From assembly GCF_014197255.1 (NCBI RefSeq), contig NZ_JACIFE010000001.1:124001-188000 (forward strand): DNA of 64,000 bases. Reading direction: 5' to 3'. Origin of the DNA: Bartonella fuyuanensis. GTDB lineage: Bacteria; Pseudomonadota; Alphaproteobacteria; Rhizobiales; Rhizobiaceae. Below the pieces are notes generated by a model. That model was given only the letters and a program-made list of their open reading frames with translations. It had not been told where the DNA came from and ran no database searches. Below are positions 1-9,564 of this stretch, piece by piece; position 1 is the stretch's first letter, and every line of letters begins with the position of its first letter. Made by a program: the position numbers and the translations under genes.

Positions 1-765
1 GAACAAAAGACTGAAAATATTATTCGCGTTTTCATTGCCATCCGTGATGGTTTTGAAATTCCTCAATTGTCTGATCAAATTGATAAGCTTGATAATAAAA
101 TACCTGGTCTTGTTCAAAATAAATTCTACGCAACAATGATCCCCATGCTCTTTGAAACAACAAATTGGGGATTGCACAACATGGATCTCTCACATCCATT
201 AGAAGAAATTGTAAAAACAATAAAGCAAGCTCGTAGTGTTATTGAAAAAGAGCTTTTGCATTCTCACGATAACGAGATTAATCAAAAGATTGAAGAAAAA
301 GCACGACAATATAACGAAGAAGGAGCACCAAAAGCATTAGCAAAACAATTAGCTCTCTTGGAAGCTGCACCAATAGTCTGTGATATTTCTTTGATTGCAA
401 AACAAAGCAATAGTGATCTGATTAAAACTGCAGCAATTTATTACTCACTTGCACAAATTATCCGTATAAACCGCATTAATGAAGCTAGTCAAACAATTCC
501 CATTCTAGATTATTATGACAGTATGGCTTTAAGCCAAGCCAAAGAAAACGTTTCCGAAAGTTTACGGCAAATCATTATGAAAATCCTCAAAAATTATGGA
601 AAAAAAGAAGATCCTTTTGATACTTGGAAAAAAACAGGTGAAGATCATATTCACAATATTACAAACCGCATTCGTGCCCTTATTGAAAATGATCTCAATA
701 TTTCTCGTTTTATTTTTGCATCAAGACTAATTTCTCAACTTCAAAATACTGGCTTTCAAACTTAA
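1..765 (+). CDS. gdhB: NAD-specific glutamate dehydrogenase, large (GDH180) type, C-terminal part only
   Basis: The reading frame is open from base 1 and stops at 763-765, so this is the last 254 codons of a gene that begins outside the window. The segment with LDNKIPG, then TTNWGLHN, then the helical tail resembles the C-terminal region of the very large NAD-dependent glutamate dehydrogenases of alphaproteobacteria, which run to about 1,600 residues. These convert glutamate to 2-oxoglutarate and ammonia and so feed the TCA cycle; the 2-oxoglutarate dehydrogenase genes lie near the other end of this window. No catalytic motif is inside the visible part, so the call rests on resemblance of the tail. 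An ATG-like start at 67 is only an internal TTG codon. The gene looks intact up to its stop. Confidence 0.8.
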   Translation, partial: EQKTENIIRVFIAIRDGFEIPQLSDQIDKLDNKIPGLVQNKFYATMIPMLFETTNWGLHNMDLSHPLEEIVKTIKQARSVIEKELLHSHDNEINQKIEEKARQYNEEGAPKALAKQLALLEAAPIVCDISLIAKQSNSDLIKTAAIYYSLAQIIRINRINEASQTIPILDYYDSMALSQAKENVSESLRQIIMKILKNYGKKEDPFDTWKKTGEDHIHNITNRIRALIENDLNISRFIFASRLISQLQNTGFQT

Positions 766-822
766 AACAAGTATAAACAACTTATTAAAATTTTCGTTCT
801 ATCCCTTTCCATAAAAACCCAG

Positions 823-882
823 CAATATAGAGCAAGAGTTTGCATTTTTAGGCAAAGCACCTAAAATAAAAATCTTGCTATT
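823..882 (-). pseudogene. Fragment A of a decayed copy of the DUF2125 gene
   Basis: A stretch of about 38 bases containing TTTTTAGGCAAAG matches 2398-2440 inside the DUF2125 gene with only a few mismatches and in the same orientation. It is the first of three collinear fragments. It is short, so the evidence is mainly its order relative to fragments B and C. Confidence 0.55.
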
Positions 883-1100
883 TAATTACAACAGAATTGT
901 TTTTAACAATTTCAAAACGACAGCAGAATCGATTACTTCATTTAAAAACATAAACTTTCAAACTTAAAAACTGTGCAAAATAGTTGAATTTCTCTCCATT
1001 TTATCCATCCATGGCTAATTAATAATAGTTTATCATTGTTCCTATCACATTATAACTTTGAAAACTGTAAGATACTCTCATTCCAAATCTATTTATTATT

Positions 1101-1322
1101 AATGAATCAAAACCATACCCTAACAAAGCACAAACGGAATAAGTGTGTGAGAAAAACTATACAAAAAAGAAGTAAAAATACCTCTTATGAATCATTTCAA
1201 GTACCAAAAGCTATCCGTAACATTAGGAGCTGACAAATAGTGTGATAGTGCCTGCTTGTTCCTGCATAAGCATAAAAATGTGGACACTCAATAGCTTTAT
1301 CGTTACCCTATTCGACAAGCGC
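1101..1322 (+). repeat. Dispersed intergenic repeat, copy 1
   Basis: Contains the core series TGAATCAAAACCAT, then AAAAATACCTCTTATGAATC, then CAAGTACCAAAAGCT, then GAGCTGACAAATAGTGTGATA. The same ordered words recur, with point changes and indels, in copies near 10386, 28885, 31255, 32955 and 50745. It contains no credible gene. The open frame 1036-1233 is just this repeat read as protein. Confidence 0.65.
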
Positions 1323-1470
1323 CATTGCAAACTGGGCTTATGCACTAAGAGATATTTCTTTCAAATAAGCACGTAAATTGGCAATCCAATGTTACATAAG
1401 GGACGTTGACCTCATTAAAGAATATGAGAAACAAAAACATGAAGCGATGCGTAAGCAGACTACTTACAAT

Positions 1471-1594
1471 AAAGAATAATGCTTGAAAATCATTGATTTG
1501 CAAGAAAAATAAGCACTGCAAAATATCAAAACTTTTCATGAATTGAACAAAAAACAAGTTCAAATTTTTCTATCAAATATCTTCATTCTAAAAA
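1471..1594 (-). pseudogene. Fragment B of a decayed copy of the DUF2125 gene
   Basis: Aligns over about 120 bases with 2430-2552 inside the DUF2125 gene. Shared anchors are GCTTGAA near the left end, AAATAAGC in the middle, and AAGTTCAAATTTT followed by TCAAATATC near the right end. By eye roughly two thirds of bases agree. Many in-frame stops exist, so it is a fossil. Confidence 0.6.
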
Positions 1595-1920
1595 TATAAT
1601 ATATTGATTTACAATCATAATTATATAATTTTACCTATTGAAGGAGAATGGAGATATTCTAAATTCCTTACATTTTAAATCTATTTATTTTGAATCAACC
1701 ACCCGATTTCCCCTTGTATGTCATGAATGCAAAAATCACATGAACAAAACACTTATAAAAAAGAAGTAAACAATACCTCTAATAAACCCATTAATGAAAG
1801 AAAATTGTCGCGATATTAATATTAGAGGAAATTAAGAAATCCCATTAATGCTCGCTTTCTCTTTCACAAGCCTAAAAATAGTAATGCACAATGGATTTCA
1901 TGTTAAATTATAATATCATC
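1594..1920 (+). repeat. Dispersed intergenic repeat, copy 2 (long form)
   Basis: Begins with TATAATATATTGATTTA, as do the copies near 31265 and, more weakly, 50745. It continues with TTTGAATCAACCACCC, then AAAAAAGAAGTAAA, then CACAATGGATTTCATG. Internal parts have diverged from copy 1. It sits between fragments B and C of the decayed DUF2125 copy. Confidence 0.55.
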
Positions 1921-2200
1921 ATGAAATAAGAGATATCAAAAAATATTTTTTAAATAAATGCATGAATCATATAAACTTATTCTAATTCTATTTCACGTAG
2001 AGAGCACAATCTCATTCTTCATCATTGAAAATGACACAATTGGAAATGCTTTTGAAAAGCATAAAATCGAATGAAAAAAATAACAGTAAAGATAGACGTT
2101 GATGCGCCTTTTATAACTTTATCTTCTCCTAGAACTAGGCTTTCTATCTGTTTCAGAGATTACCCCCAATTAAATATATGCAATATGCTTACTTCATCCA

Positions 2201-2288
2201 TAAAAAAGGTTCCCTAACACACAACCCACCACCTATATAGAAAAACCAATTCACCATACTTTAAAATGCCACTTTTACTACACAAATA
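2201..2288 (-). pseudogene. Fragment C of a decayed copy of the DUF2125 gene
   Basis: Aligns with 2551-2637 of the DUF2125 gene. Shared words include CCACCT, AATTCACCATA and CCACTTTT. It lies directly downstream of the frameshifted gene. Fragments A, B and C keep the order they have in the parent gene. Confidence 0.6.
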
Positions 2289-2311
2289 TTTGCAACAGCC
2301 TCTTCTTAAAT

Positions 2312-3474
2312 CTAAAGTGGTGCAAGACGACCAAGTTTTAAAAACCCTAATTTTAACCACCCATTGTTAATAAGCAAGTGCAAAACAGGAGAGCCATCTG
2401 CATTTTTAGGCAAAGAACCTAAAATAAAAAATAACGCTTGAAGGTTCTTGGCTTGCGCAGGAAATAAGCGCTGTAGAGTATCAAGAAGCTTTATGGGCTG
2501 AACATGAGAAAGTTCAAATTTTGCTGTTAAATATCCTTCATCATCAAAAGAAAAAGGTCCGCTAATCCGCACTGTACCACCTGTATGAAAAGCTAATTCA
2601 CCATATTTTAAAAATCCACTTTTTCCATATAGTCGCTGTTGCCAATTTTTTCCTCCCTCTTCAAACAGAAGAGAGACATCATTTAAAATCCATGTTAAAT
2701 TGCCATTAATTTTAGGAACATCAACAAAAGAAAACGCAAAAAGGGCAGAAGCATCAAGACCATCAAAAGTTATATTCCCCGAAAAATGCTTCTTTTCATG
2801 TTTAAGATCAAATCGGAAAAATTCTGCCGTTATTTTTTTGTAGGTATTTTTTGGCGCTAACGACCGAATCACCACGTCACGCGTATTTTGCAAAGATACC
2901 TGATCTTCAACATTTTCTTGTGTCGTTTTTTTATCTGTCGTTTGTTTTCCTAATACTTCTTGAAAATTTTGATCTTCCGGATAAGAAGAAAAAGTAGAAA
3001 TTTCAAGCCCTTCGGCCATCAACTTCAATGTCTTACTCTTTTTCTCATAAGGTTCCGTTTCAACCACCAAATTGCGCCAATGAGATATTATAGGAGCTTT
3101 TCCAGAAAAAACAATTGACGCAGGAGGATAAACATTAAACTCTATCAAATGAGGTATATAAATTGGTGCTCCAACTGTCAAACGCTCTGTTAATAAGGAA
3201 ACCTCATGTAAAGGCCAAGAAAATTGAAACTTGTCACAAACAACACCGACACGTAACGGATAACCATTCTTACGCACATTCTCACATACTACTACCATAT
3301 TATAGGAAAATACTTTTGCAAATATACCAGAAACATGGTCTTCTATTTTATGTGAAAAAAAAACCAGAGCGCACTATAAATCGATATCAACGCAAAACAA
3401 AAAAGCCCAAAAATAAAATAGCCCCAAGACAAAATCTTTCGTCCTGATGCCAATTGAGAGAATGTAGACAACAT
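2312..3474 (-). pseudogene. DUF2125 family membrane-anchored protein, frameshifted in a run of nine T
   Basis: The main open frame (2312-3298, 328 residues) has the C-terminal body of a rhizobial DUF2125 protein, including the GYPLRVGVVCDKF signature near its start. Its true N-terminus lies upstream in another frame. An ATG at 3474-3472, preceded by AAGG, encodes a start and a hydrophobic anchor (YFIFGLFCFALISIY), then runs into nine T (3363-3355) and stops at TAG just after. One more T would join the anchor to KIEDHVSG and the long frame, which is how intact relatives look. The gene is therefore either inactivated, mis-sequenced, or rescued by slippage on the T run. Function of the family is unknown; an envelope role is likely from the anchor. 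The next gene upstream is the glutamine amidotransferase. Confidence 0.75.
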
Positions 3475-3785
3475 TAAAACCTTCTTTATCCTTTAACTTT
3501 CTTCACGCCCTCAAAAGAACAAAAGCTCCTACCCTAGATCAATTTTTAAACAATCAAATTTCTGATTTAGCGAATTTTACTGCTGACCACTTCATGAAGC
3601 CCATATATCCCCATCCTAAAGTACAGTATCTTATAAACTCAACAGGCAAGATTTTCTTAAGAAAGTCCTTACACCCTTTAACAAAAAACACCTTATATGT
3701 AAAGTTTTTCATAGACTTCTATCTTTTCTTAAACGATACTGTTTTACAGCACAACAATGATTCTAACGACCAGCATTTCTAATAC
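3475..3785. other. Intergenic gap, nothing recognised
   Basis: This gap separates the amidotransferase 3' end from the DUF2125 start. A 62-codon open frame on the plus strand (3594-3782) has no ribosome binding site and no resemblance to known proteins. The promoter of the DUF2125 gene probably lies here. Confidence 0.5.
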
Positions 3786-4532
3786 TCATACAAGTGTGAT
3801 CGATGTACAAAAAATCTGCCGTAATGCGCCTTCAAACCATTGGCTCAAAGCTTGATCATAGATTAAACGTCCTTTCAAATGTGCCCAAGCAGGTTGAGCA
3901 CCTTTTTCAGTTAATTTATGTGCCGAACGTACGATCAAACGCCGTATCATAGCGCGTGTAAATTCTGCATGAAATTGCAAACCCCATGCATTGTTTCCAT
4001 AACGAAAAGCCTGCGTGGGATATATCTGCCCTGTTGCCAAAAGCATTGCCTCTTTGGGTAAATCATAAATACCTTCATCATGGAAATGATAGACCATTTC
4101 TGGCCAATTCATCAATTTCTTCCCTTGTGGCGTTGCTTCTAGTGGATACCAGCCAACTTCAACAATTCCATCACTTCTTGTACCAATGCGTGCCCCCAGA
4201 TTCCGAGCTAACATTTGTGCTCCAAGACAAACTCCCAAAAAAGGTTTATTTTCCTTTAGCGACAATGAAATCCAGTCAATTTCCTCACCAATATAGGCTT
4301 CGTTGTCATTCACACTCATCTTTCCCCCTAAAATAACAACGCCAGCATAATGCTCTAATGTATCAGGAAGTTTTTGCCCCCAAATAGGACGATAAATATC
4401 AAGAACAAAACCATTTTGTTGTAAAAACTTCCCTAAACGACCAGTATAAGCAGACCGACGATGAATAACAACAGCAATCCTTGGTTTGCTATTTTTTTGC
4501 TTTTTATCAAGACATCTCTGATTTAAAAACAT
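3786..4532 (-). CDS. Class I glutamine amidotransferase domain protein
   Basis: A single-domain GATase1 protein of 248 residues. The nucleophile cysteine is C102 in GVCLGAQ, and the partner residues are H188 and E190 in LQFHAE, so the hydrolase triad is complete. Such stand-alone proteins resemble the glutaminase subunit of GMP synthase but lack the synthetase half. Several cleave gamma-glutamyl compounds instead. The substrate cannot be told from sequence. The first 15 residues are poorly conserved, so the true start could be slightly internal. It lies between hemY and the DUF2125 gene on the same strand, with gaps on both sides, so it is probably transcribed alone. Confidence 0.8.
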   Translation of the reverse strand: MFLNQRCLDKKQKNSKPRIAVVIHRRSAYTGRLGKFLQQNGFVLDIYRPIWGQKLPDTLEHYAGVVILGGKMSVNDNEAYIGEEIDWISLSLKENKPFLGVCLGAQMLARNLGARIGTRSDGIVEVGWYPLEATPQGKKLMNWPEMVYHFHDEGIYDLPKEAMLLATGQIYPTQAFRYGNNAWGLQFHAEFTRAMIRRLIVRSAHKLTEKGAQPAWAHLKGRLIYDQALSQWFEGALRQIFCTSITLV

Positions 4533-4663
4533 TTTTAACCAATCACCTCTGCAACCAAGAAAAACTTTATTTTTTAAGCATAGAGAAGAATTTTATTGGA
4601 TAAGATTTACGATAATTTTTTCTCCTAATATTAGCTGTTGTCTCTGAGACAACACACAAATTG

Positions 4664-6241
4664 TTATCTTGATGAAATTTTAAATAAACGAAATTTTTTC
4701 CTCGATAAAGATGTTCCTTCTTCTTCTGTTCTAACACCTGGATCATCAACATTTAAATGAGTTTGGCTGAATGTTTTTACATTTTGCTCTTTTCTCACTT
4801 GTTTCTCCACTTGCGTATTATGCAAAAAAGAATCATCTATAGGGAGAAATTTTCCAAGCTTCTTATTTTCAACGTCATCACTTTTTCCCATAACGTCCTC
4901 TTTATCTTCTTTTTTCGGCACAATATTAACCGCATCTAATGTAAGAGAAGGCACATGGGGAGGCGCTTTCCACTCAAAAGAGCCCAAACGTCCACTGATT
5001 GGAGAAACAGCTGCCCAAGAAGAAAAAATGACACCATCACACATCCATACTGGATCACGCTCAGCACGAAGTGCTAAAGAAAGCCATTGACGCACAGCGC
5101 TTTGATTATTGTCCTGTGCTTCTTCAATATCTGCCAATAATAAGTAAACACTTTCCCGTGGATGATACTGCAACGCTTTTTGTGCCTGTTCTCTTGCTAA
5201 TGCTGTTTCACCAGCATCCAAAGCTGCTTTAGCAATAAGGAAAGCTGACTCAAACGTATCTTTATTATAAGAAGCAAGTGTTTTAGCCCTTTCCAATCGC
5301 CCAATGGCTCTTTCTTCTCTTTCAAGATAAAGCATCCCAAAGTTAGGATGAGGCTTCTTTTGCCAAGCCGCTATAATTATTTTATCTGCTTTCCGCGTTT
5401 CGTTTAGTTTATAAAGAATATCAGCAGCAATAACTGTTATCGGAACAAAATCAGGCGCTAATTTATGAGCTTTCAAAATAGCTGTACGCGCTTGTACAGG
5501 ATGTGTATCAAACAAACGAAGCGCCTGCCCACCTAACAGTAAAACCTGTGTATGCAAACGCTCTGGAGACAAGCGAACAGAACGCGGTAAAACTTTTTGC
5601 GCTTTTTCAAAAACAGCAAGTGCCTTATCCCATTCACCCTCAGCACTTAACCGATCAAGCACCACCTGATTCGCCCATAAAAGTGCCGGCGATAAAGTCA
5701 ATGCTTCTTCAGCATATTGTTGTGCCGCCTCATAAGCTTTACTCTTCATCGCCTCACGAAACAAACCATAAAGTCCAACCAGCTTTGTAGAATCTTCCTT
5801 TCTCATTTCCTCATAAAGGCTAATGGCGCGAACAGAGTTATTTTGTAAAGACAAAGTTTGCGCTTTTAAAAATTTCACTAATGGCTCTTGTTTTCCTGCA
5901 AGATATTTAGTAGCCTGTAATTCCATTTTCTGTGCCATCCTGCCATCACCAACAGAAGTTGCAAGAATCCCCTTCGAAAGAGCTTCATAACCGAATTTTT
6001 TACGGCGTTTATAAAAATAATTGGAAAGGGTCCTAGGTATGGAGAAAAAGAAAGATAATAACCACCATAAAAGCACCAGCGTTGCAAAAAACAAAATAAG
6101 CACACTTAAAACTGTAAGCAATGAAGCAGAAAATCTGAAGTGCAAAAATGTGAGTACAAAAACACTATTGTGATTAGCAACCCACCCGAAAACTAAACCG
6201 AAGATACAAACAACAAAAGTATAAACAAAAACACGTATCAT
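4664..6241 (-). CDS. hemY: HemY-type inner-membrane TPR protein
   Basis: The 525-residue protein starts with two hydrophobic helices (about residues 1-22 and 38-70), the HemY N-terminal domain, followed by a long run of helical TPR-like repeats to about residue 400. The tail is polar and low in complexity. HemY is named for its place in heme gene clusters, but its biochemical role is unsettled. It follows the mitofilin-like gene by 11 bases and is almost certainly co-transcribed with it. In rhizobia the cluster also has hemC and hemD upstream; these are missing here, so this protein must do something useful without local heme synthesis. The gene is intact with no premature stop. Confidence 0.85.
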   Translation of the reverse strand: MIRVFVYTFVVCIFGLVFGWVANHNSVFVLTFLHFRFSASLLTVLSVLILFFATLVLLWWLLSFFFSIPRTLSNYFYKRRKKFGYEALSKGILATSVGDGRMAQKMELQATKYLAGKQEPLVKFLKAQTLSLQNNSVRAISLYEEMRKEDSTKLVGLYGLFREAMKSKAYEAAQQYAEEALTLSPALLWANQVVLDRLSAEGEWDKALAVFEKAQKVLPRSVRLSPERLHTQVLLLGGQALRLFDTHPVQARTAILKAHKLAPDFVPITVIAADILYKLNETRKADKIIIAAWQKKPHPNFGMLYLEREERAIGRLERAKTLASYNKDTFESAFLIAKAALDAGETALAREQAQKALQYHPRESVYLLLADIEEAQDNNQSAVRQWLSLALRAERDPVWMCDGVIFSSWAAVSPISGRLGSFEWKAPPHVPSLTLDAVNIVPKKEDKEDVMGKSDDVENKKLGKFLPIDDSFLHNTQVEKQVRKEQNVKTFSQTHLNVDDPGVRTEEEGTSLSRKKFRLFKISSR

Positions 6242-6252
6242 CTGTAGCCTAT

Positions 6253-7437
6253 TTACATCTCTATTGCCTTAAAAGATCCCTGTTGCACAGACAACAGCAA
6301 TTGCTGTAATACTTGTTGAATAGTAATATGTCTTTCAAGCTTCTGAACAAAATCCATTGAAACATCTTTTGCATTTTGGGGCAATGATTGCCATTCGCTC
6401 AAAGCCTTGTCATAATCACCGGTTTGAATAGCAACTTCCATTCGCGCGGCAATAGCTCCTAATGTTGTCCCTTCAACATTCCCAATTGGTCGCGAAACAA
6501 TGAGTCCTTTTATCCACGCTAAAATTCGATCAAAAAAACCAGCATCTGATGCAACAATATTTTGCGTACCAACAATCGCATCGGCAACATGAGAAAAATC
6601 AATTGAAAGTTGTACTGCACTTGGAAGACCTACCGTGGCTGTTTTTTGCAACAGATCAAGTCCACCAATAGAGGGCGATAATTGCCGTAACAGTTTTAAT
6701 TCATTATTGTAAGAGCCACCACGTTCTATAGCATTTTTTAATGAACTGATTGCAGTAAAGAGCGCAGTATCTATTTCTCTTTTTTCACTATTTTTAACAG
6801 CAGTTTCTTCCTGTATAGTTTCTACCTGTTGTTTTAACGCAGCAAGACCATTTGCATTGCTTTGCCCAATAGACAAAGACATCTCTATTTTTTTTGATGC
6901 TCCAATAAAAGTTTGTACAGCCCCTTCAAGAACTTTTACTTTTTCCTCTAAAATCGCAAAAGCTTTTTTGTTTTCTTCTTTTGATAATTCGTTATTTTTC
7001 GTTGTTTTAAACTGCTGTGATGAAAAAGAAGAAAGCTCTGTTTTTAATGCATCGATTTCCTGAAACAAATGCCCCAATTGTTCCTTTGCTTCTTCACCTT
7101 GTCTTTTTGCAGCTTCAGCAATCTGCAAAGCTTTTTCCCCTGCGGCGGAATTTTCCACAAAAGAAGAAGGAAAAAACCCCATCCATTGAAGCCCTATAAA
7201 AACTCCTAAAGTAAAGACTCCCCCCAAAATACCAGAAAGAGACAAAAAAAACCAGGTTACACCAGAGATACTTTTATTCTGTCCTCGCATATTTGATTTT
7301 TCGATTCCCGGAGATTCCACAGAATTGTTTACTTTTTTCTCTAAATCATGGGGAACAACTTTATGTTCAATAACTGGCTTTTTACGATGCGTACCAGTAT
7401 AATGTGATTTAACTTTTGGTTTTGAAGAATCGACCAT
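6253..7437 (-). CDS. Mitofilin-like inner-membrane protein (COG4223)
   Basis: About 394 residues starting at the ATG at 7437; a GTG three codons upstream is possible. A basic cytoplasmic N-terminus is followed by one membrane helix (WFFLSLSGILGGVFTLGVF, roughly residues 62-85). Then comes a long coiled coil rich in K, E and Q, and a C-terminal helical domain. This is the architecture of the alphaproteobacterial mitofilin/Mic60 relatives encoded between hemD and hemY. They are thought to shape or organise the inner membrane. The C-terminal region (FDRILAWIKGLIVSRP and onward) fits the conserved domain. It is the first gene of the two-gene operon with hemY. Confidence 0.8.
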   Translation of the reverse strand: MVDSSKPKVKSHYTGTHRKKPVIEHKVVPHDLEKKVNNSVESPGIEKSNMRGQNKSISGVTWFFLSLSGILGGVFTLGVFIGLQWMGFFPSSFVENSAAGEKALQIAEAAKRQGEEAKEQLGHLFQEIDALKTELSSFSSQQFKTTKNNELSKEENKKAFAILEEKVKVLEGAVQTFIGASKKIEMSLSIGQSNANGLAALKQQVETIQEETAVKNSEKREIDTALFTAISSLKNAIERGGSYNNELKLLRQLSPSIGGLDLLQKTATVGLPSAVQLSIDFSHVADAIVGTQNIVASDAGFFDRILAWIKGLIVSRPIGNVEGTTLGAIAARMEVAIQTGDYDKALSEWQSLPQNAKDVSMDFVQKLERHITIQQVLQQLLLSVQQGSFKAIEM

Positions 7438-7800
7438 CTCTATCACTTTTTGTGCACAATTTATTTTACTGATAAACTAATAAAATGAAAAAAGTTTTAA
7501 AAATTAAGCTTTTCTGAAATATCTTAGAAAAAGTATAAAATTATATAAATTTTCCAAATTCCATCTTTCTCAAGAATATTTACAATTATAAACTTTAATA
7601 TACAATTCTTTAAGAATACATCTGCATTTTATACTCAAAATACAGCTTCCTTTTTTATCAACAATTCCATAGCATTCAAAGAAGGTGTCAGAACACGTCG
7701 TTTTTCATAGAAAAATTAATTCTAAGAGAAATGCTTTGCATCTTTTTTTGTTCATGATACGCATGCAGAAAAGAAGTTTCAATATAAGGTTTTGTTTAAA
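7438..7800. other. Divergent promoter region between mitofilin and tsaD
   Basis: This very AT-rich gap separates two divergent genes and must hold both promoters. In related rhizobia hemC and hemD occupy this side of tsaD. I looked for remnants of either and saw nothing convincing. A minus-strand stretch near 7685-7710 reads RRVLTPSLNA, vaguely like a hemD start, but it is too short to claim. Confidence 0.6.
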
Positions 7801-8895
7801 ATGCGTCTGCTGGGAATAGAAACAAGTTGTGATGAAACGGCAGCGGCAGTTATTGAATACAATAATGAATCAAACAGCCGAATTCTTTCCAATATTGTTT
7901 GGAGCCAAATTGAGCATCATGCCCCTTACGGCGGTGTTGTTCCTGAAATTGCCGCTCGTGCCCATGTTGAAATTCTTGATCATTTAATTCTGCAAGCATT
8001 AACAGAAGCAAACACAAAATTAAAAGATATTGATGGCATTGCTGCCACCAATGGACCTGGTTTGATAGGAGGACTGTTAGTCGGCGTTATGAGTGCAAAA
8101 GCTCTCTCTCTTGCCACTGGCAAACCATTTATTGCCGTCAATCACTTAGAAGGACATGCTTTAACGGCCGTATTAACGCACAATGTCAACTTCCCTTATT
8201 TATTACTTTTAGTTTCAGGCGGTCATACACAAACAATCCTTGTTCATGGAATAGGCAACTACCAGCGCTTAGGAACCACCATTGATGATGCATTAGGAGA
8301 AGCTTTTGATAAAACTGCAAAACTATTGAGTCTTCCTTATCCTGGTGGGCCAGCGCTTGAAAAAGTAGCTTTATTGGGTGATAAAAATCGTATCCCCCTT
8401 CCACGGCCTTTAAAAGGTGAAAAACGATTAGATTTTTCTTTTTCAGGACTTAAAACTGCCGTTCGACAAGCCGCAACAGCCATCGCTCCTCTTACAGAAA
8501 ATGACATCGCTGACATTGCAGCAAGTTTTCAAGCCGCCGTGACTGATACGGTACATGATCGCGTTCACCTCGCTCTACAACACTTTATGCACCAATATCC
8601 TCTCCCTCATGATAAAAGAAAACGCCCTCCTGCTTTGGTTGTTGCAGGCGGGGTTGCCGCAAACCAAGCCATTCGCTCTACATTGCAAGAACTTGCCCAT
8701 CAACATGGTTTTGAATTTATAGCGCCTCCTCTTTCCTTGTGTACCGACAATGCTGCAATGATTGCCTTTGCCGGTGCACAGAGGCTCGCACGAGGAGAAA
8801 CAAGCCCCCTTAACATTGCCCCTCGCTCACGTTGGCCATTAGATGAAAAAGCCACACCCTTAATCGGAATGGGACGCCGTGGAACAAAAGCATAA
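7801..8895 (+). CDS. tsaD: tRNA N6-threonylcarbamoyladenosine synthase subunit TsaD
   Basis: TsaD transfers the threonylcarbamoyl group to A37 of tRNAs reading ANN codons, working with TsaB, TsaC and TsaE. The 364-residue protein begins with [10 protein letters not shown]. It has the metal-binding HLEGH motif near residue 110, the ATP-binding SGGHT segment, and a C-terminal CTDNAAMIA motif, all as expected for the family. I chose the ATG at 7801 because it matches the usual family start and has AAGG upstream; a TTG at 7792 would add three residues. Relatives often have gpsA next, but here a 670-base empty gap follows. Confidence 0.95.
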   Translation: MRLLGIETSCDETAAAVIEYNNESNSRILSNIVWSQIEHHAPYGGVVPEIAARAHVEILDHLILQALTEANTKLKDIDGIAATNGPGLIGGLLVGVMSAKALSLATGKPFIAVNHLEGHALTAVLTHNVNFPYLLLLVSGGHTQTILVHGIGNYQRLGTTIDDALGEAFDKTAKLLSLPYPGGPALEKVALLGDKNRIPLPRPLKGEKRLDFSFSGLKTAVRQAATAIAPLTENDIADIAASFQAAVTDTVHDRVHLALQHFMHQYPLPHDKRKRPPALVVAGGVAANQAIRSTLQELAHQHGFEFIAPPLSLCTDNAAMIAFAGAQRLARGETSPLNIAPRSRWPLDEKATPLIGMGRRGTKA

Positions 8896-9564
8896 AAAAT
8901 TGATGCCGTGCTCGCCACACACCTCAAAGAATGAAAATTTCCACCCAATCTAGCTTGTTTACAACGGATTCTTGTCAATCAACTGCCCATTTACACAATT
9001 TACTTAACCCAAAGCTCGATACACAAATCTAAATATTCATAAAATATTACTAAAAATACTTCAGTTCCAAGAAAACTATCTTATATCACACACCTAGAAT
9101 GATAGTATCTTAATAATAAACTATTGCACCAAACATAATATAAAACCATCCTTGACATCATCACCCTTGATCATCTATTTGTTTCATTACCATCATAATC
9201 TTAAAGCTTTTCTGGAACCAATTTTCTTGCCAAGCTTCCTCCAACGCCATACTCTATCGTAACACCATTTCAAACCATAGTTGAAAAAATGATTAAACCA
9301 CCACCCTACTTAGCAATTTTAAGTCTATTTTTTGATACATTGATCTATTTCTTGTGCTAAAAAATAAGCAAAGAATAAAATACCTTTATACAACATGAAA
9401 TATCAAAGGTATGTACCTTTATGTGACAATTTCTTCCGAAAATAAGAAAAAACAGGTCATACCCATTCTTTACCTCAATTTAAAAATTATCGTCAATGGT
9501 ATTACAAAGATACGTATAAAATGCGCGTGATAAATGCATAACAAGCTATGAAAAAGGAGAATTT
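8896..9564. other. Intergenic gap, no gene recognised
   Basis: About 670 bases with many stops in all frames. In rhizobial relatives gpsA and a YciI-like gene commonly lie between tsaD and the EVE-domain gene. I see no convincing remnant of either. Near 9380-9425 the word TACCTTTAT occurs twice around a related inverted segment. The last 30 bases carry the ribosome binding site AAAGGAG of the next gene. Confidence 0.5.

Larger units (their letters stand above)
766..2311. other. Long decayed intergenic region with repeats and gene fragments
   Basis: I see no intact gene in this 1.5 kb. It holds two copies of the dispersed intergenic repeat (about 1101-1322 and 1594-1920), three pieces resembling the 3' half of the DUF2125 gene just downstream (823-882, 1471-1594, 2201-2288), and a weak echo of the glutamate dehydrogenase tail near 925-972. 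The short open frames here lack ribosome binding sites and consist of repeat sequence. About 1340-1470 and 1920-2200 are unassigned. Confidence 0.75.

Noticed and set aside
1036-1233. 65-codon plus-strand frame
   Set aside because: It is dispersed repeat sequence, with no ribosome binding site and no homologue that I know. Similar frames at 10502-10705 and 32961-33197 come from other copies.
7685-7715. Minus-strand RRVLTPSLNA as a hemD remnant
   Set aside because: Only ten residues fit loosely, and an in-frame stop follows soon after. Too weak to call.
9380-9425. Short repeated TACCTTTAT words before the EVE gene, considered as an operator
   Set aside because: Imperfect, off-centre and common in AT-rich DNA; no support as a binding site.
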